64,000 nucleotides of DNA from Leptobrachium leishanense (GCA_009667805.1 RXON01001648.1:1-64000); one strand, 5' to 3'. Positions 46,140 through 57,001 are shown, numbered from the stretch's first letter. The notes: generated by a model from the sequence alone, not told the origin. Made by a program: numbers and translations.

Positions 46140-46920
46140 TACAGTGACACTACACAGCAATAAAACTCACAGTAATGTGCAGTGTGTATGAGCGTATCAC
46201 ATGGCTCCGCAGCAATAAAACTCACAGCAATGTGTGGTGTGTATGAGCGTATCACAGAATCCACAGCAATAAAACTCACAGTAATGTGCAGTGTGTATGA
46301 GCGTCTCACAGAGCTCCACAGCAATAAAACTCAGTAATGTGCGCTGTGTATGAGCGTATCACATAGCTCCACAGCAATAAAACTCACAGTAATGTGTGTT
46401 GTGTATGAGCGTATCACAGAGTGCCACAGCAATAAAACTCACAGTAATGTGCGGTGTGTAGGAGCGTATCACAGAGCTACACAGCAATAAAACTCATTAA
46501 TGTGCGCTGTGTATGAGCGTATCACATAGCTCCACAGCAATAAAGCTCACAGTAATGTGCGGTGTGTATGAGCGTATCAGAGCGCCACAACAATAAAACT
46601 CACAGTAATGTGCAGTGTGTATGAGCATATCACAGAGCTTCACAGCAATAAAACTCAGTAATGTGCACTGTGTATGAGCGTATCACATAGCTCCACAGCA
46701 ATAAAACTCACAGTAATGTGCGGTGTGTATGAGCGTATCACAGAGCTCCACAGTGCTAAAACTACCAGGAATATGCGGTGTGTATGAGGGTATCACATGG
46801 CTCCACAGCAATAAAACTCTCAGTAATGTGCGGTGTGTATGAGCAGATCACAGAGCTCCACAGCAATAAAACTCACAATAATGTGCAGTGTGTATGAGGG
46901 TATCACGGAGCTGTACAGCA
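46140..46920. repeat. 55-bp minisatellite, about 14 copies
   Basis: The unit contains AGCTCCACAGCAATAAAACT and CACAGTAATGTGCGGTGTGT, then ATGAGCGTATCACAG. Each unit has an AATAAA. One inverted copy occurs at about 10115-10185. Confidence 0.93.
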
Positions 46921-46989
46921 ATGGATCACAGTGGTTACCTTGGGTTCTACTTGATCTGCCTTTTAGTGATTTGGTAGGTTTTAGAACGG

Positions 46990-47100
46990 TTGTTATTTAT
47001 TTATTTATAAAGGATTTTACCAGGAATTATACATTGGGATTTCTCTCGTTTTCAAGTATGTCCTGGGTTATTGCACACACATGTTACAGGGCTGCACATT
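46990..47100 (+). repeat. Short interspersed repeat, diverged copy
   Basis: TTATTTATTTATAAAGGATT then TTACCAGGAATTATACATTG and TCAAGTATGTCCTGGG match the elements at 49061-49175 and 25009-25560. It has no internal expansion. Confidence 0.8.
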
Positions 47101-47533
47101 GACAAATATAACATGCGTGAATCATCGCCCCTTATTTATCTAAAAAAAGAGACTCATTCTGGTTTCTGGTAAATTCACAGCCGCCAGCCTGACCTGGCTC
47201 TGAGAGCTCGGAAATGTGATGTAATGAGAGGATTTAATACACCATTATTATGGTTATTATTCCAGGCCTGGCTCTGTGGATACGGCAGGTTCGGGGGGGT
47301 GATAGCGGGTTTGTTCCACTCCACAGGACGATGAGTATATTCCCAGCCTGACTGCCGTATGAGCAGAGATCCATCAAGTCCACCACCGGATCCTTCACAC
47401 ATCAACATACAACAGATCCCAAACTTAAAACTTCACCTTTGTGTGAGAGGCCGAACCCGATGGACACATGTCTATATTCAACCTATGTAACCATGTAACC
47501 AAGTAACCATGTAACCAAGTAACCATGTAACTA
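47101..47533. other. Unique sequence before the ERV
   Basis: No gene recognised. A short run of AACCATGTAACCAAGTAACC repeats (about 47485-47535) directly precedes the proposed LTR start. Confidence 0.4.
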
Positions 47534-48035
47534 TGTTGTACGGGACTCAGGTCAGTAGATGGCCACCATCTTGAGCCAAGCGGCCATCTTGTTCAGAACA
47601 TTGGTTCACTTGAATCTAAATAAGTAGATATTAGCTTCAATTAGAATGTAGCTTGCATAGAATCTTTGGAATGTGTTAAACGAACAGTAAAGCAATTAAA
47701 CTTACGAGGATTCGGGCGTTGCTGGCACAAAGTGACAGGATGGGAGAATAGTTACTTCAAGGTCAGAGATGCCAGAGTCCGAACAAAGGGAAGTGTGAAA
47801 CCAGAGGAGGCCTTATCTAGGATATACAATAAACAAGTCCTAGGGAGGTGGGCATAGGCAGGATCCAGAGAAAGTGGTAAATCCTCTATTGTCAAAATAT
47901 CATGAAGTCTGCCAATTTATGACCATTGTGTGGAATGTCTTTGTATTCAATTAAGGGAGGTATGGACCCACGTGGGGTGGGATAGAGTCACCACGGGGTG
48001 GGCTAATTGGGATGTACCTAATTGTGTATTCGGGG

Positions 48036-48042
48036 TATAAAA
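48036..48042 (+). promoter_or_regulatory. TATA box of the ERV LTR
   Basis: TATAAAA, about 70 bases upstream of the AATAAA, as in gammaretroviral LTRs. Transcription would start about 25-30 bases downstream. Confidence 0.75.
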
Positions 48043-48100
48043 CCCCATGTTTGTATGTAATCTGGGCTCAGTCCTTGCGATTCAATCCAGACTGTGCAGC

Positions 48101-48108
48101 TGACGTCA
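48101..48108 (+). promoter_or_regulatory. CRE palindrome TGACGTCA in the presumed R region
   Basis: A perfect CREB/ATF consensus directly before the AATAAA. Its place downstream of the TATA box is unusual. Function is not shown by sequence alone. Confidence 0.5.
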
Positions 48109-48109
48109 C

Positions 48110-48115
48110 AATAAA
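48110..48115 (+). terminator. Polyadenylation signal of the ERV LTR
   Basis: AATAAA between the TATA box and the LTR end, as expected for the R region. Confidence 0.75.
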
Positions 48116-48211
48116 GTTTGCCTTTCCTGAAGAGACTCATGTCCAGTCAATCCTTGTCCGTGCCGGCCCGGCCTATTCCCGAGTGAACCAGGTGGATTCC
48201 GGTAACATTTT

Positions 48212-48229
48212 TGGGGGCTCGTCCGGGAT
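48212..48229 (+). other. Primer-binding site, tRNA-Pro
   Basis: TGGGGGCTCGTCCGGGAT is identical to the tRNA-Pro primer site used by classical mammalian gammaretroviruses. It starts five bases after the LTR end. Confidence 0.92.
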
Positions 48230-49399
48230 CCCAGGCTTTTACCGGTACGGCAATGGCTGCTGAACACCGTAGCGGTTGACTGCAGGTGTGAGTGATCCCG
48301 CCGGTTGGGCGTCCGTTGAAGGTGAGCTGACATCTGCAGGCGCCAAGCAGGATTTCCTGTTCAGTGGACCTCGTCTTGTCCCAAACGAACCCCCGGCCCG
48401 GGAAGCTGTGACACCACCGAGTCCGAGGAAACAGCGAGCAGCGAGGCAATAGGTAAGGTGTTTTTGTGTCTGTGTGTATTGGATAAAGGTATAGGGCAGC
48501 GTCCGACCAAAGTTGGGCTAGGAGACCCGCGGCCACGGTCACGGTCTCGTCGGTATACCGAACCCGCCGCCGAAAGCACGGGAGCCAGAGAGTGGCTAGC
48601 GCGTGTCTGGACCTGGGGGATCGGATATTGACTTGGTGTTCTGAATCTGAGGGAGAGGGTAGCCACGTGGAACGGTGTTGTTGTAGTTAGTATTGTAAAT
48701 AGAACTGCTGCACGTGGACAAGAAAGGAGGAGGGATTCTGTGACTGGGCTGAGAGCCCTGAGTCAGTGCTATTGTGTATCTTAGTTGAAAAGGGGGCCGG
48801 TAAGAGAAGCAGTAAGCTTCGGGGCCAGCGGTAGCTGCAGCTGAGTGGTGCTAGGTGGGCTTTATGCCCCTGGCAAATTGGAATAGCAGGAGTGTTGCCA
48901 CGGAACGGGATACACATAGCTGAAAGCAGACAAGAGTAGAGAAAAATAATTAACTGGGTATAAGGTGCCTGCTGGGACGGCGTGCCCTAGGCAACGGAAA
49001 GAGTAGAATTGTTTCTGTATTGTTTTGTGCTGAATTTATCTGGTACAGTACGTGCTGTGATTTATTTATTTATAAAGGATTTTACCAGGAAGGATACATT
49101 GAGATTTCTCTCGTTTTCAAGTATGTCCTGGGTTCGAGAACATTGAGTGGTTACAGAAATACAAAATTGCTGAGAGTGCTGTGAGTGAGTGAGCGCCTAC
49201 TTGCTTAGCAAGGAAGCAAATCTGAGAGTGGACTCTGGAGGTACGTTTCCAGCTCAGGCGACTGCACTTGGCTACCAAAGGAGGAAGCGAATACGACACG
49301 AGAGAATTGTTGATTGAAGTACCAGACAGTTGATTTAAAAGTGACTTTGCTGAAAATAATATCTGTATTGTGAAGAAGTTACTGCTATCAAGAGTAACC
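48230..49399 (+). other. ERV leader with splice donor and an inserted short repeat
   Basis: A long untranslated leader of ~1.17 kb. A strong splice-donor match, AG|GTAAGG, lies at 48451-48457 and could serve env mRNA. The short repeat at 49061-49175 adds 124 bp including its duplication. No open frame of note. Confidence 0.6.
49061..49175 (+). repeat. Short interspersed repeat inserted in the ERV leader
   Basis: About 115 bp starting TTTATTTATTTATAAAGG and containing GGATACATTGAGATTTCTCT and GTATGTCCTGGG. It is flanked by a perfect 9-bp duplication GTGCTGTGA (49052-49060 and 49176-49184), proving it is mobile and younger than the ERV. It has an inverted CCAGGA...TCCTGG pair. Confidence 0.85.
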
Positions 49400-51051
49400 A
49401 TGGGTAACGGGTCATCTAAACCCAAGAAAGCAAAGGAGGGTGAAACACCCCTGGAATATATGGTGCACAATTTTGAAGCGTTATATGAAACACATCACTA
49501 TGGTGTGGAATTAAGTAATGAAAAATTAAAACTGTTGTGTACAATAGTTTGGCCAATGTTGGTCCCCGAATGGCCAGAGCAGGGGTCTATGGACCTGGAG
49601 TTAATACAGAGAATGCACTCCCAAATTACTGGGAGATATGGTCACCCTGATCAGTACCCGTACATAGATATATGGAGGTATTGTGTGAGGGACAAGAGTC
49701 ATTTTATTATGATGGCAGGGCAGAATAAGAAACAGGAACCCCCTGCCAATGAGACAAAGGGTAAACAGGGTAAACCAGTGTTGGTAGGACACCCGGAGGA
49801 GATCGATTCCCTTCCGCCGCCTTACCCTTCTTGCTATGGGGCAGCAAGGGAGGCTTTGGGTGCCACGGTTGCGCGGGTGGAGAGGGGGGGCAGGCTGCTG
49901 CTATTATCCCGCCTGCTCCCTCAGCTCTGGCTCGTGATATCGCGGAGGAGGGGGCGGCGGATGGAGAGTTCCCTGCAGATAAAATTGAGATGCCTGATGG
50001 GACCGTATACCAGTTAGTGACCCCTAAAGGGAGTGGGGATGGGGGTCCTAGAGCTACCACACGCGCTGCCAATAATATACATAAACCCCGAGATGTATAT
50101 CAACACAACCCTGGCAAGAGTAAATTGCAGCTTCCCCTTACGGGAGGTGCCAGGTCCCCCTCTAGAGAACGGAGAGCCAGGGCCAGTACACTTCACATAT
50201 GTCCCGTTCACGACAACAGATTTATTTAATTGGAAAACACATACACCACTTTATTCCGCGAACCCCGCAGCAGTGGCCAGTATGATAGAGTCAGTTATCC
50301 TCACACATAATCCCACCTGGGCAGATTGCCAGCAACTACTGCTGACAATACTGATGTAGGCATAGCTCACCTACAGACATACCGGACAGCAGTAATGATG
50401 GGGGTTAAAGCGGGAGGGATGAAGCCTACAAATATGGGAAAAATAGAGGATATAGTGCAAGATCTTAAAGAAACCCCAAGTGCATTTTTAGAAAGACTAC
50501 TAGATGCATATAGGATGTATAGTCCAATTGACCCGGAGGCTGCAGAGAATCAGCGGCTAGTGAACTCCTCCTTTGTGAGTCAGTCACAGAGGGATATATG
50601 CAATAAAATACAGAGGTTAGATGGATTTTTAGGAAAAGGAATTAGTGAATTGGTAGAAATTGCTAATAAAGTATATCATAACCGGGATTTAGAAGAAAAG
50701 CGGGAGGAGATACGGAGACAGAGAGGGCAGACTGGTGTAGTTGCCTACATGGGAAACGGGAGAGGTGCATCTGATAGAGGGAGGGCAAGGGGTCGAGGGG
50801 GGAGAGGTAGGGGAGCCCCTAGGGAACCCCTAGAGCCCAATCAGTGCGCATTTTGTCAGGTTGAAGGTCACTGGAAAAACGAATGCCCAGAAAAGTTGGG
50901 TAATAATGGGGTACAGGTAGAGGCTGGTGCCTCGGGAGGTCATGCCTCAAATGGACAGGTAACAAATGGCAGATATGAAAGAAATGATGCTGCCGGTTCA
51001 GGGTTTGTTGGGTTGGCGGGAACGTCATTTGAAGGGCAAGGTATATATTGA
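49400..51051 (+). pseudogene. gag: ERV gag, frameshifted
   Basis: The ATG at 49400 (context ACCATGG) begins 'MGNGSSK', a myristoylation-type start of matrix. 'LPPPYPS' at about 49812 is a PPPY late-budding motif. Capsid is readable at 50150-50340 ('FTTTDLFNWKTHTPLYS', 'ESVILTHNPTWADCQQLL') and again at 50340-50700, with a major-homology-like 'KETPSAFLERLLDAYRMYS'. A basic Gly/Arg-rich stretch and one zinc knuckle C-x2-C-x4-H-x4-C (50845-50886) form nucleocapsid. The frame changes near 49850, 50130 and 50340, so at least three frameshifts are present. It ends at TGA 51049-51051, with protease in the same frame downstream. Gag would form the virion core. Confidence 0.9.
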
Positions 51052-51217
51052 CACGGACCTGGGCCCATCCCACTCGGTAATCACGAGCCCACGGTCACAG
51101 TAAGGGTGGATAAAAAGGTAATTTTTATGGTGGATACTGGCGTCGAATATTCTGTTGTAACACAACAAATTGCACCCCCAATGGGAAATGAGGTTGACAT
51201 TATGAGAGGAATGGGGG
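51052..51217 (+). pseudogene. pro: ERV protease, N-terminal part (interrupted)
   Basis: Same frame as the gag end, after a single TGA. 'KVIFMVDTGVEYSVVT' contains the catalytic Asp-Thr-Gly (51133-51141). The gene is cut at 51217 by the Gmr1-like element. Its second part follows the target duplication at 58137-58141. Confidence 0.85.
51213..51217. repeat. Target-site duplication GGGGG (left)
   Basis: Five G precede the LTR start at 51218, and five G follow the 3' LTR end (58137-58141). A G-run makes the exact length (4 or 5) ambiguous. Confidence 0.8.
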
Positions 51218-52339
51218 TGTCACGGGATGGCCCAGCAACCCCAGCCAGGGGCGGTGCAGTGACAATGGGGACATGGACACTTGGGTGTGGTGGCACACAC
51301 CCCGTTTATCAGTATTTTTATTTAGATGTGATTGTGTGGTGTTAATAAAGTGTTCCCCGTTGGTTTATGGTGTAATGTATTTTCCCCTTGTTTGCCTTGC
51401 TCGCCGCCATTTTCCGATCCTTGTGGCGCAGTTGGAATTCTCGTTTCGGAAAATGGCCGATTCGAACCATCCGGTTCGAATCGTAAAATGGCCGATTCGG
51501 ACCATCCGGTCCGAATTGGCGACTCCCTGAAGGCCAAGGGCCAATGGGTCCTGGGAGGGCGGGCAAGGAGTCCCATTGTATTCTAATTGTGTGCAGAGGT
51601 AATAAATGCTTGGACTGTAATCAATAAAGGCAGATTCTGCAGTGCATTCAGCTTTGACTGGTGTGACTTTATTCTCCACCGTATTTTCGCATCTGAGTGT
51701 CCCCCGCGGCCTCAGAGTACGGTGCCCACTCGGATACGATCCGAATCGAGCGCTCTGACCCTGCATCGAGTATCAGGGCAGAGGCGCTGCTCAGGAAGAT
51801 TCGGTCCAGGAAGACGGAGATCCGAACCGAACGGCCCCAGCCGGGAACCGCGCTTCGGCATTGCGGTAAGACCCGAACTCTCCACTGGTCCCGCCATATC
51901 CGAAGCTCCCTCCCATACCGATCCGAAGCCTTCCAGTTCCGATCCGACCCGCCATCCCTTCCCGACTCGAAACCTCCACCGCCCAAGATCCGAAGAGACA
52001 CCCGCCCCCGGATCGGAAACGTTTCCCGCATAAGATCCGAAACGTTTCCCCATAAGATCCGAATCTTTCTCCGCGGCTGCTAGGGCCGATTCCCACAGGC
52101 GTCCCACACCCGCCAGGTCAGGGAACCAGTTGCTCGGGACGCTGAGTGCTGCGCGGCTCAGTGGTCGGACTGGTTCCAGGCAGGGGTCCCCTCCACCGCC
52201 CGCTAACCCTACCCTAGGGTCACGCCAGGCCGCACGAGACGCCGAGTGTGCGCCACTCGGTAGTCGGGCCAGCGGTAAGCGACGGGGTCACGCAGATAGA
52301 GCACACCCGCAGGCGGAACAACATCTCCATTCCGTCATA
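51218..52339 (+). repeat. 5' LTR of Gmr1-like copy 2
   Basis: Begins TGTCACGGGATGGCCC and ends CATTCCGTCATA. It holds a pair of perfect 8-bp-stem hairpins (51461-51480 and 51496-51515), AATAAA boxes near 51342, 51600 and 51622, and many GATCCGAA-type motifs. Confidence 0.93.
51461..51515 (+). promoter_or_regulatory. Twin hairpins in the LTR
   Basis: TTCGAACC-ATCC-GGTTCGAA (51461-51480) and TTCGGACC-ATCC-GGTCCGAA (51496-51515), within a ~35-bp tandem duplication that shares AAAATGGCCGA. The two stems differ by a base pair changed on both sides. The same pair is present in the 3' LTR. Role unknown. Confidence 0.6.
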
Positions 52340-52340
52340 C

Positions 52341-52358
52341 TGGTGGCAGCGGTGGGAT
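52341..52358 (+). other. Primer-binding site of copy 2, tRNA-Leu
   Basis: TGGTGGCAGCGGTGGGAT, one base after the LTR, is the exact complement of the last 18 bases (with CCA) of vertebrate tRNA-Leu(AAG) as I know it. Confidence 0.75.
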
Positions 52359-52390
52359 AGCTCTCTGCAGACCCCAGGGGGACCCTCATC

Positions 52391-53600
52391 ATGATCAAGT
52401 ATACTGCCTACAAGCGGGACGTCCTGCGTGGGATGCTGGAGAATCGGGGCGGGGTCCCGGGCTCCAAGAGTCGGGAGACCCTGATAGAGGAGTTGAGGAG
52501 AATAGATCAGGAGGAGGCGTTCGCGGCGTTGCCCGCGGACCCAGTACCGGCTGCCGTCCCCGCTGAGGCCGAGGATAGTGAATTCTGCCGGAAGATGCGG
52601 GAGCGGATCTCCATGATGGGTCTGGCCCCATCGGAAGCAGAGCTGAGGAATCTGGGTCGGGAACTCGGTCAGGAAGAGGAGAGGGAGAGAGAGAGGGTGC
52701 ACGAACTGCGGCTGGCCGAAGTGCGAAGCCGGCGGGAGTAGCCGCTCGCCATCGGACCGATACTCCGGGCGGAAAGTGCCGTTCCAGGCGTTCAAGGAGT
52801 TCCGGGAAGCCGAGGAAGAAATCGAAAGCTATCTCCAAGACTTTGAGCGCCTGTGTCGGGTGCATGAAGTGCACCGGGCCGACTGGATCCGGATCTTGGC
52901 GAGTAAGCTGACCGGTCGGGCCGCCGAGGCCTATCGTACGGTGCCGGACGACGAGGCCACCAGCTACTCGCACGTCAAGCAGGCGCTGCTGAGTAGATAT
53001 GCCGTGACCCCGGAAGCTAGCCGGACGAAGTTCCGGAATTCTCGCCGGCCCAGTGGCGCCACCCACGTGGAGTGGGCCATCGGCTGCAGAGGGACCTGCG
53101 CACCTGGCTCTCGGGAAGCCAAGCGGAGACGGTGGCCGAGATCACCCAACTGCTGCTGCTCGAGCAGTTCTTCGAGCACACACCCTCCGCTATCCGAGAG
53201 TGGGTGCGCGACAAGAAGCCCCATACGGTGCAACAAGCGGCCACCTGGGCCGACGAGTACACGGACACCCGGAAGTTGCCGGGGGGGGAGCGGACCCTGG
53301 CCAGCCGTCCCGTTTTACCCGCCCCACTACCTCCACCACCTCCACCACCAGCGGTCCGGGCGCCTGTAGCACGGGCTCCCAGCCGGCCCACCAACATGGC
53401 TAACGTCCGCTGTTACGGGTGCAACCAGGAGGGCACTACAAACAACATTGCCCCACCGCCCGGAATTGCCGGCCGGCCGGCAGGCCATCGCCGGCGGCCC
53501 ATTGTTGCGACGCCGGAGCTCCGTGGCCGGAGGCCCCGGAGGAATGGTGGGAGCAGTTGCACGAAGCCGACCCCGTGCAAGCCGCCGCGGATGACAACCG
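52391..53600 (+). pseudogene. Gag of Gmr1-like copy 2 (SCAN-like capsid, zinc knuckle), frameshifted
   Basis: The ATG at 52391 opens a 116-codon frame with an acidic/charged matrix-like region. After a frame change, the capsid reads 'FQAFKEFREAEEEIESYLQ' and 'WIRILASKLTGRAAEAYRT' (52776-53030). In another frame it reads 'LRTWLSGSQAETVAEITQL' and 'LLLLEQFFEHTPSAIREWV' (53090-53205), the SCAN-like block also present in copy 1. A proline-rich linker and a zinc knuckle split by a frameshift ('CYGCNQEG' and 'GHYKQHCP', about 53410-53455) end the protein. At least three frame changes. Confidence 0.83.
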
Positions 53601-53890
53601 CCGACACCACCGCCAGGCGGTGTGGATAAACGGGCGGCCCGCGGAGGGGCTGCGAGACTCCGGGGCTACCATCACCCTGGTCCGGCCTCACTTGGTCCCG
53701 CCAAGCGACCGCCTGCAGAGCACTGTAGCAGTACGGGTGCGGGAGGAAAAGTGCTCCGGCTCGAGACGGCCCGGGTGCACCTGGACTGGGGGAACGGGGA
53801 GAAGGAGGTGCGGGTGGGGTTGCTGAGACAACTGCCGGCCGAGGTGCTCCTGGGGAATGATCTGGGGCAGCTCATTTCCGCTTACTCCAC
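53560..53890 (+). pseudogene. Protease of Gmr1-like copy 2, frameshifted
   Basis: 'NGRPAEGLRDSGATITLV' contains the active-site Asp-Ser-Gly (Asp codon 53656-53658), where copy 1 has Asp-Thr-Gly. After a frameshift near 53750 the end reads 'LPAEVLLGNDLGQL'. The protease would cleave gag-pol. Confidence 0.8.
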
Positions 53891-54180
53891 AGATGCAGCT
53901 ACCCCGGTTACCACTAGGCAACAGAGCCGACGACAAGACAGGGGCGCTCCGAATGGGACCCAGGTGAGACCTCCACCAACACCATCCCGACCTCCCAAAC
54001 CTCCCGAACCTCCCCGACCTCCGCGACCCCCCAACCATTACCGACCTCCCCGACCCCCCCGACAGCCCAAAACCCCAGGCCCTTCCCAACCCCCCCGACC
54101 GCCATCACCTCCCCGACCTCGACGGGACCCGATTCTTCCCCCTCCGCCTGTCCTCCCTTCCCCGTGGAGTACCCCGGAGA
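53890..54180 (+). other. Proline-rich linker between protease and integrase
   Basis: About 90 codons dominated by Pro-Pro-Arg/Lys, mainly CCT CCC CGA C-type repeats, in frame with the protease end and the start of integrase. Copy 1 has only a short linker here, so this low-complexity spacer appears to have expanded in copy 2. Confidence 0.7.
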
Positions 54181-55430
54181 CGCTGCGCCACCAGACGCAA
54201 ACCGACCCCACATTACAGGGCTACCGGGACCGAGCTGGTCAGGGCCCGGACGGCCAGGGGAAAGACAAGGTGGAGTGGGAGGATGGGCTGCTGTACCGTT
54301 ACACCGTGAGGGAGGGGGCCAAGAAGAAGCAGATTCCGCAGAAGCAGCTGGTGGTGCCGCAGGGACCCAGGCAGGAGCTTCTGCGCTTGGCCCACGACAT
54401 ACCCCTTGCAGGTCACTTAGGCCAGAGTAAAACCCGGCACAGGTTGGCGCGCGCGCGTTTTACTGCCTCGCCTTAGCAACGACACCCGCGACTATTGCCG
54501 CACCTGCCCAGTTTGCCAGAAAGCTGGGAAGGCCGGGGACCATCCGAAGGCGCCCTTGCGGCCCATGCCCATTATCCAGGAGCCCTTTAGCCGGGTGGCG
54601 GTGGACATCGTAGGGCCGTTGCCACGGCCCAGTGCCACCGGTAAGAGGTATATTCTTACCGTAGTGGATTATGCCACCCGGTACCCCGAGGCTGTGGCCT
54701 TGGCCAACATCCAGGCGGACACCGTAGCAGACGCGCTCCTCAGGGTGTTCACGAGGGTAGGGTTTCCCCGAGAAATCCTATCCGATCAGGGTACCCAGTT
54801 TACCGCTGAGCTCACCCAACAGCTCTGGCGTCTCTGTGGCGTTAAGGCGCTGCACAGCGCCCCGTATCACCCCCAGACCAACGGGCTGTGCGAGCGGTTC
54901 AATGGGACCCTGAAGCAGCTCATCCGGGCCTTTGTGCATGAGAACAGGGACTGGGAGAAGTATCTTCCCCACTTGCTGTTCGCCTACCGGGAGGTTCCGC
55001 AGGAATCCACCGGTACTCACCCTTTGAGCTGCTATATGGACGCCGGGTGCGAGGTCCCCTGGATCTGGTTAGGGCTCAGTGGGAGGGGGCGCCGGAGGAG
55101 GACGGAGTTCCCGTGGTGGAGTACGTCCTGAAGCTGCGGGAGCGCTTGGCGGACCTCCAGGGGTTCGTGCAGGAGAACATGGAGACGGCCCAGGCTCAGC
55201 AGAAGGCGTGGTACGATCGCGCTGCGTGCAGCCGCTCGTTCTGTGTGGGACAGAAGGTTCTGGTGTTAAAACCACAGCGGCAGAACAAGCTGCAGGCGGC
55301 CTGGCAAGGTCCCTACAAGGTGGTAACCCAGCTGGGGGATACCACCTATGTGGTTGTTAGCTGCGCGGACACCAGAATCCAGCGGACGTTCCACGTCAAT
55401 ATGCTGAAGGCCTTCCATGAGCGGCCAGAG
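54180..55430 (+). pseudogene. Integrase of Gmr1-like copy 2, two frameshifts
   Basis: The N-terminal zinc-binding domain is split: 'AHDIPLAGHLGQSKTRHRL' in one frame and 'YCRTCPVCQKAG' in the next (shift near 54450). The catalytic core, from about 54556, is intact with Asp at 54604, Asp at 54784 in 'SDQGTQF' and Glu at 54892 in 'NGLCERFNGT' (D-x35-E). A second shift near 55010 moves into the frame that holds the C-terminal part ('WQGPYKVVTQLGDTTYVVV') and continues directly into RT. Confidence 0.88.
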
Positions 55431-56940
55431 ACGGTGGACGCCATATGCGTGCCGGCGGCCGAGAGAGATGGAACCCTTTCCCTTGGAGGAACTCCCGGGG
55501 TAGCCAAGCAGCCTTCCGGGGTGGAGCAGGTGCAGCTGGGGGGGGAGCTAGGGCCCGAGAAACAGGCGCAGGCGCGGCAGCTGCTGCGCGCCTATCCGGG
55601 GGTTTTCTCGGCCCTCCCGGGATATACGGACCAGGCCGTCCATCAGGTGGACACACCCGGTCAGAAACCACTCCGACAGCCCGCCTACCGGATCCCGGAA
55701 GCAGTCCGCGAGTCTATGCGGGCCGAGATCCGGGAGATGTTGGAGCTGGGGGTCATTGAGCCGTCGGCCAGCCCATGGGCGTCGCCCGTGGTCCTGGTGC
55801 CCAAAAAGGACGGTACAACCAGGTTCTGCGTCGACTATCGGCGGATAAACGACTGTACTGTTACGGACGCTTATCCGATGCCCCGAGTCGACGAGTTGCT
55901 AGACCAGATCTCCGGGGGTCATTTTCTGACCACGGTGGATCTGTGCAAGGGGTATTGGCAGATTCCCCTTGCCGAGGAGGCGACCCCGAAGTCGGCCTTC
56001 ATCACCCCGTTCGGCCTGTACCAGTTTCGAGTCATGCCGTTCGGGATGAAGAACGCCCCTGCTACCTTCCAGCGGTTAATCGATCGCCTCCTCGATGGCC
56101 TCCAGGGATTCGCTTGCGCGTACCTGGATGATATAGCCATCTATAGCCAGACCTGGGAGGAACATCTGGAGCATGTAGGGACTGTCCTGGGCCGGATTAG
56201 GGACGCCAACCTGACCCTAAAGCCGGAGAAGTGTAAGGTGGGGATGGCCGAGGTGCAGTATCTGGGCCACCGGGTGGGGTGCGGGATACAACGGCCGGAG
56301 CCCGCGAAGATAGAGGCTATCCTCGATTGGCCCACCCCGGTGACCAAGACCCAGGTCCTGGCCTTTCTGGGTACCGCGGGGTACTACAGAAAATTTGTAC
56401 CCCATTACAGTGACCTGGCCAAACCCCTGACCGATCTGACCAAGAAATCTCTGCCCCGCCAAGTCCTGTGGTCCCCGGAGTGCGAACAGGCCTTCCGCAG
56501 CTGAAGGCCGCCCTGACCCAAGCTCCCCTGCTGGCAGCTCCCAACTATAATAAACGTTTTATTGTCCACACAGACGCGTCCATGTTCGGACTGGGAGCTG
56601 TCCTGAGTCAAGTGGGGGACGACGGGGGGGACCATCCGGTGGCGTTTATTAGCCGGAAGTTGTTGCCACGAGAGGTGGGGTATGCTGCAGTGGAAAAGGA
56701 GTGCCTGGCCCTGGTCTGGGCCCTACGGAAGCTCCAACCCTACGTCTACGGTCGGTCTTTCACCGTGATGACCGACCATAACCCCTTGGTATGGCTCAAC
56801 CGAGTGGCGGGGGAGAAAGGCCGCCTGTTGCGGTGGAGCCTGGCTCTCCAACCCTTCAACTTTTCCATCCAATATCGGCCCGGGTCGCAGAACGGTAACG
56901 CAGATGGGTTATCGCGACAGTCGGCCCGGGAACCAGGGGA
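55431..56940 (+). pseudogene. Reverse transcriptase-RNase H of Gmr1-like copy 2
   Basis: In one frame with the integrase C-terminus (55047-56504), so integrase and RT were made as one polyprotein in that order. RT blocks are 'LGVIEPSASPWASPVVLVP', 'TVDLCKGYWQIPL', 'FGLYQFRVMPFGMKNAP' and the catalytic Tyr-Leu-Asp-Asp at 56121-56132. A frameshift at about 56500 leads into RNase H ('HTDASMFGLGAVLS', 'VEKECLALVWAL', 'TDHNPL'), which ends near 'NADGLSRQ' at about 56920. Apart from this single shift the 560-codon region is open. Confidence 0.9.
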
Positions 56941-57001
56941 TTGGGGAGCCCCGACTACCTCAGTACGACCCGGTGGGGTCCAACCGAGTGCGTCGGACCT
57001 T

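Larger units (their letters stand above)
47534..48207 (+). repeat. 5' LTR of the ERV
   Basis: The right edge is well placed: it ends GGTAACA, five bases before the primer-binding site. The left edge is proposed at TGTTGTACGGG, which gives near-inverted ends. Without the 3' LTR it cannot be confirmed. The U3 part has two GCCA(C)CATCTTG-like boxes at 47560-47590. Confidence 0.7.

Noticed and set aside
51669..52107. Arg/Ser-rich frames of ~130 codons in the LTRs of Gmr1 copy 2
   Set aside because: Present in both LTRs only because LTRs are repeats. Several overlapping frames on both strands, with no domain and GATCCGAA-type repeats.
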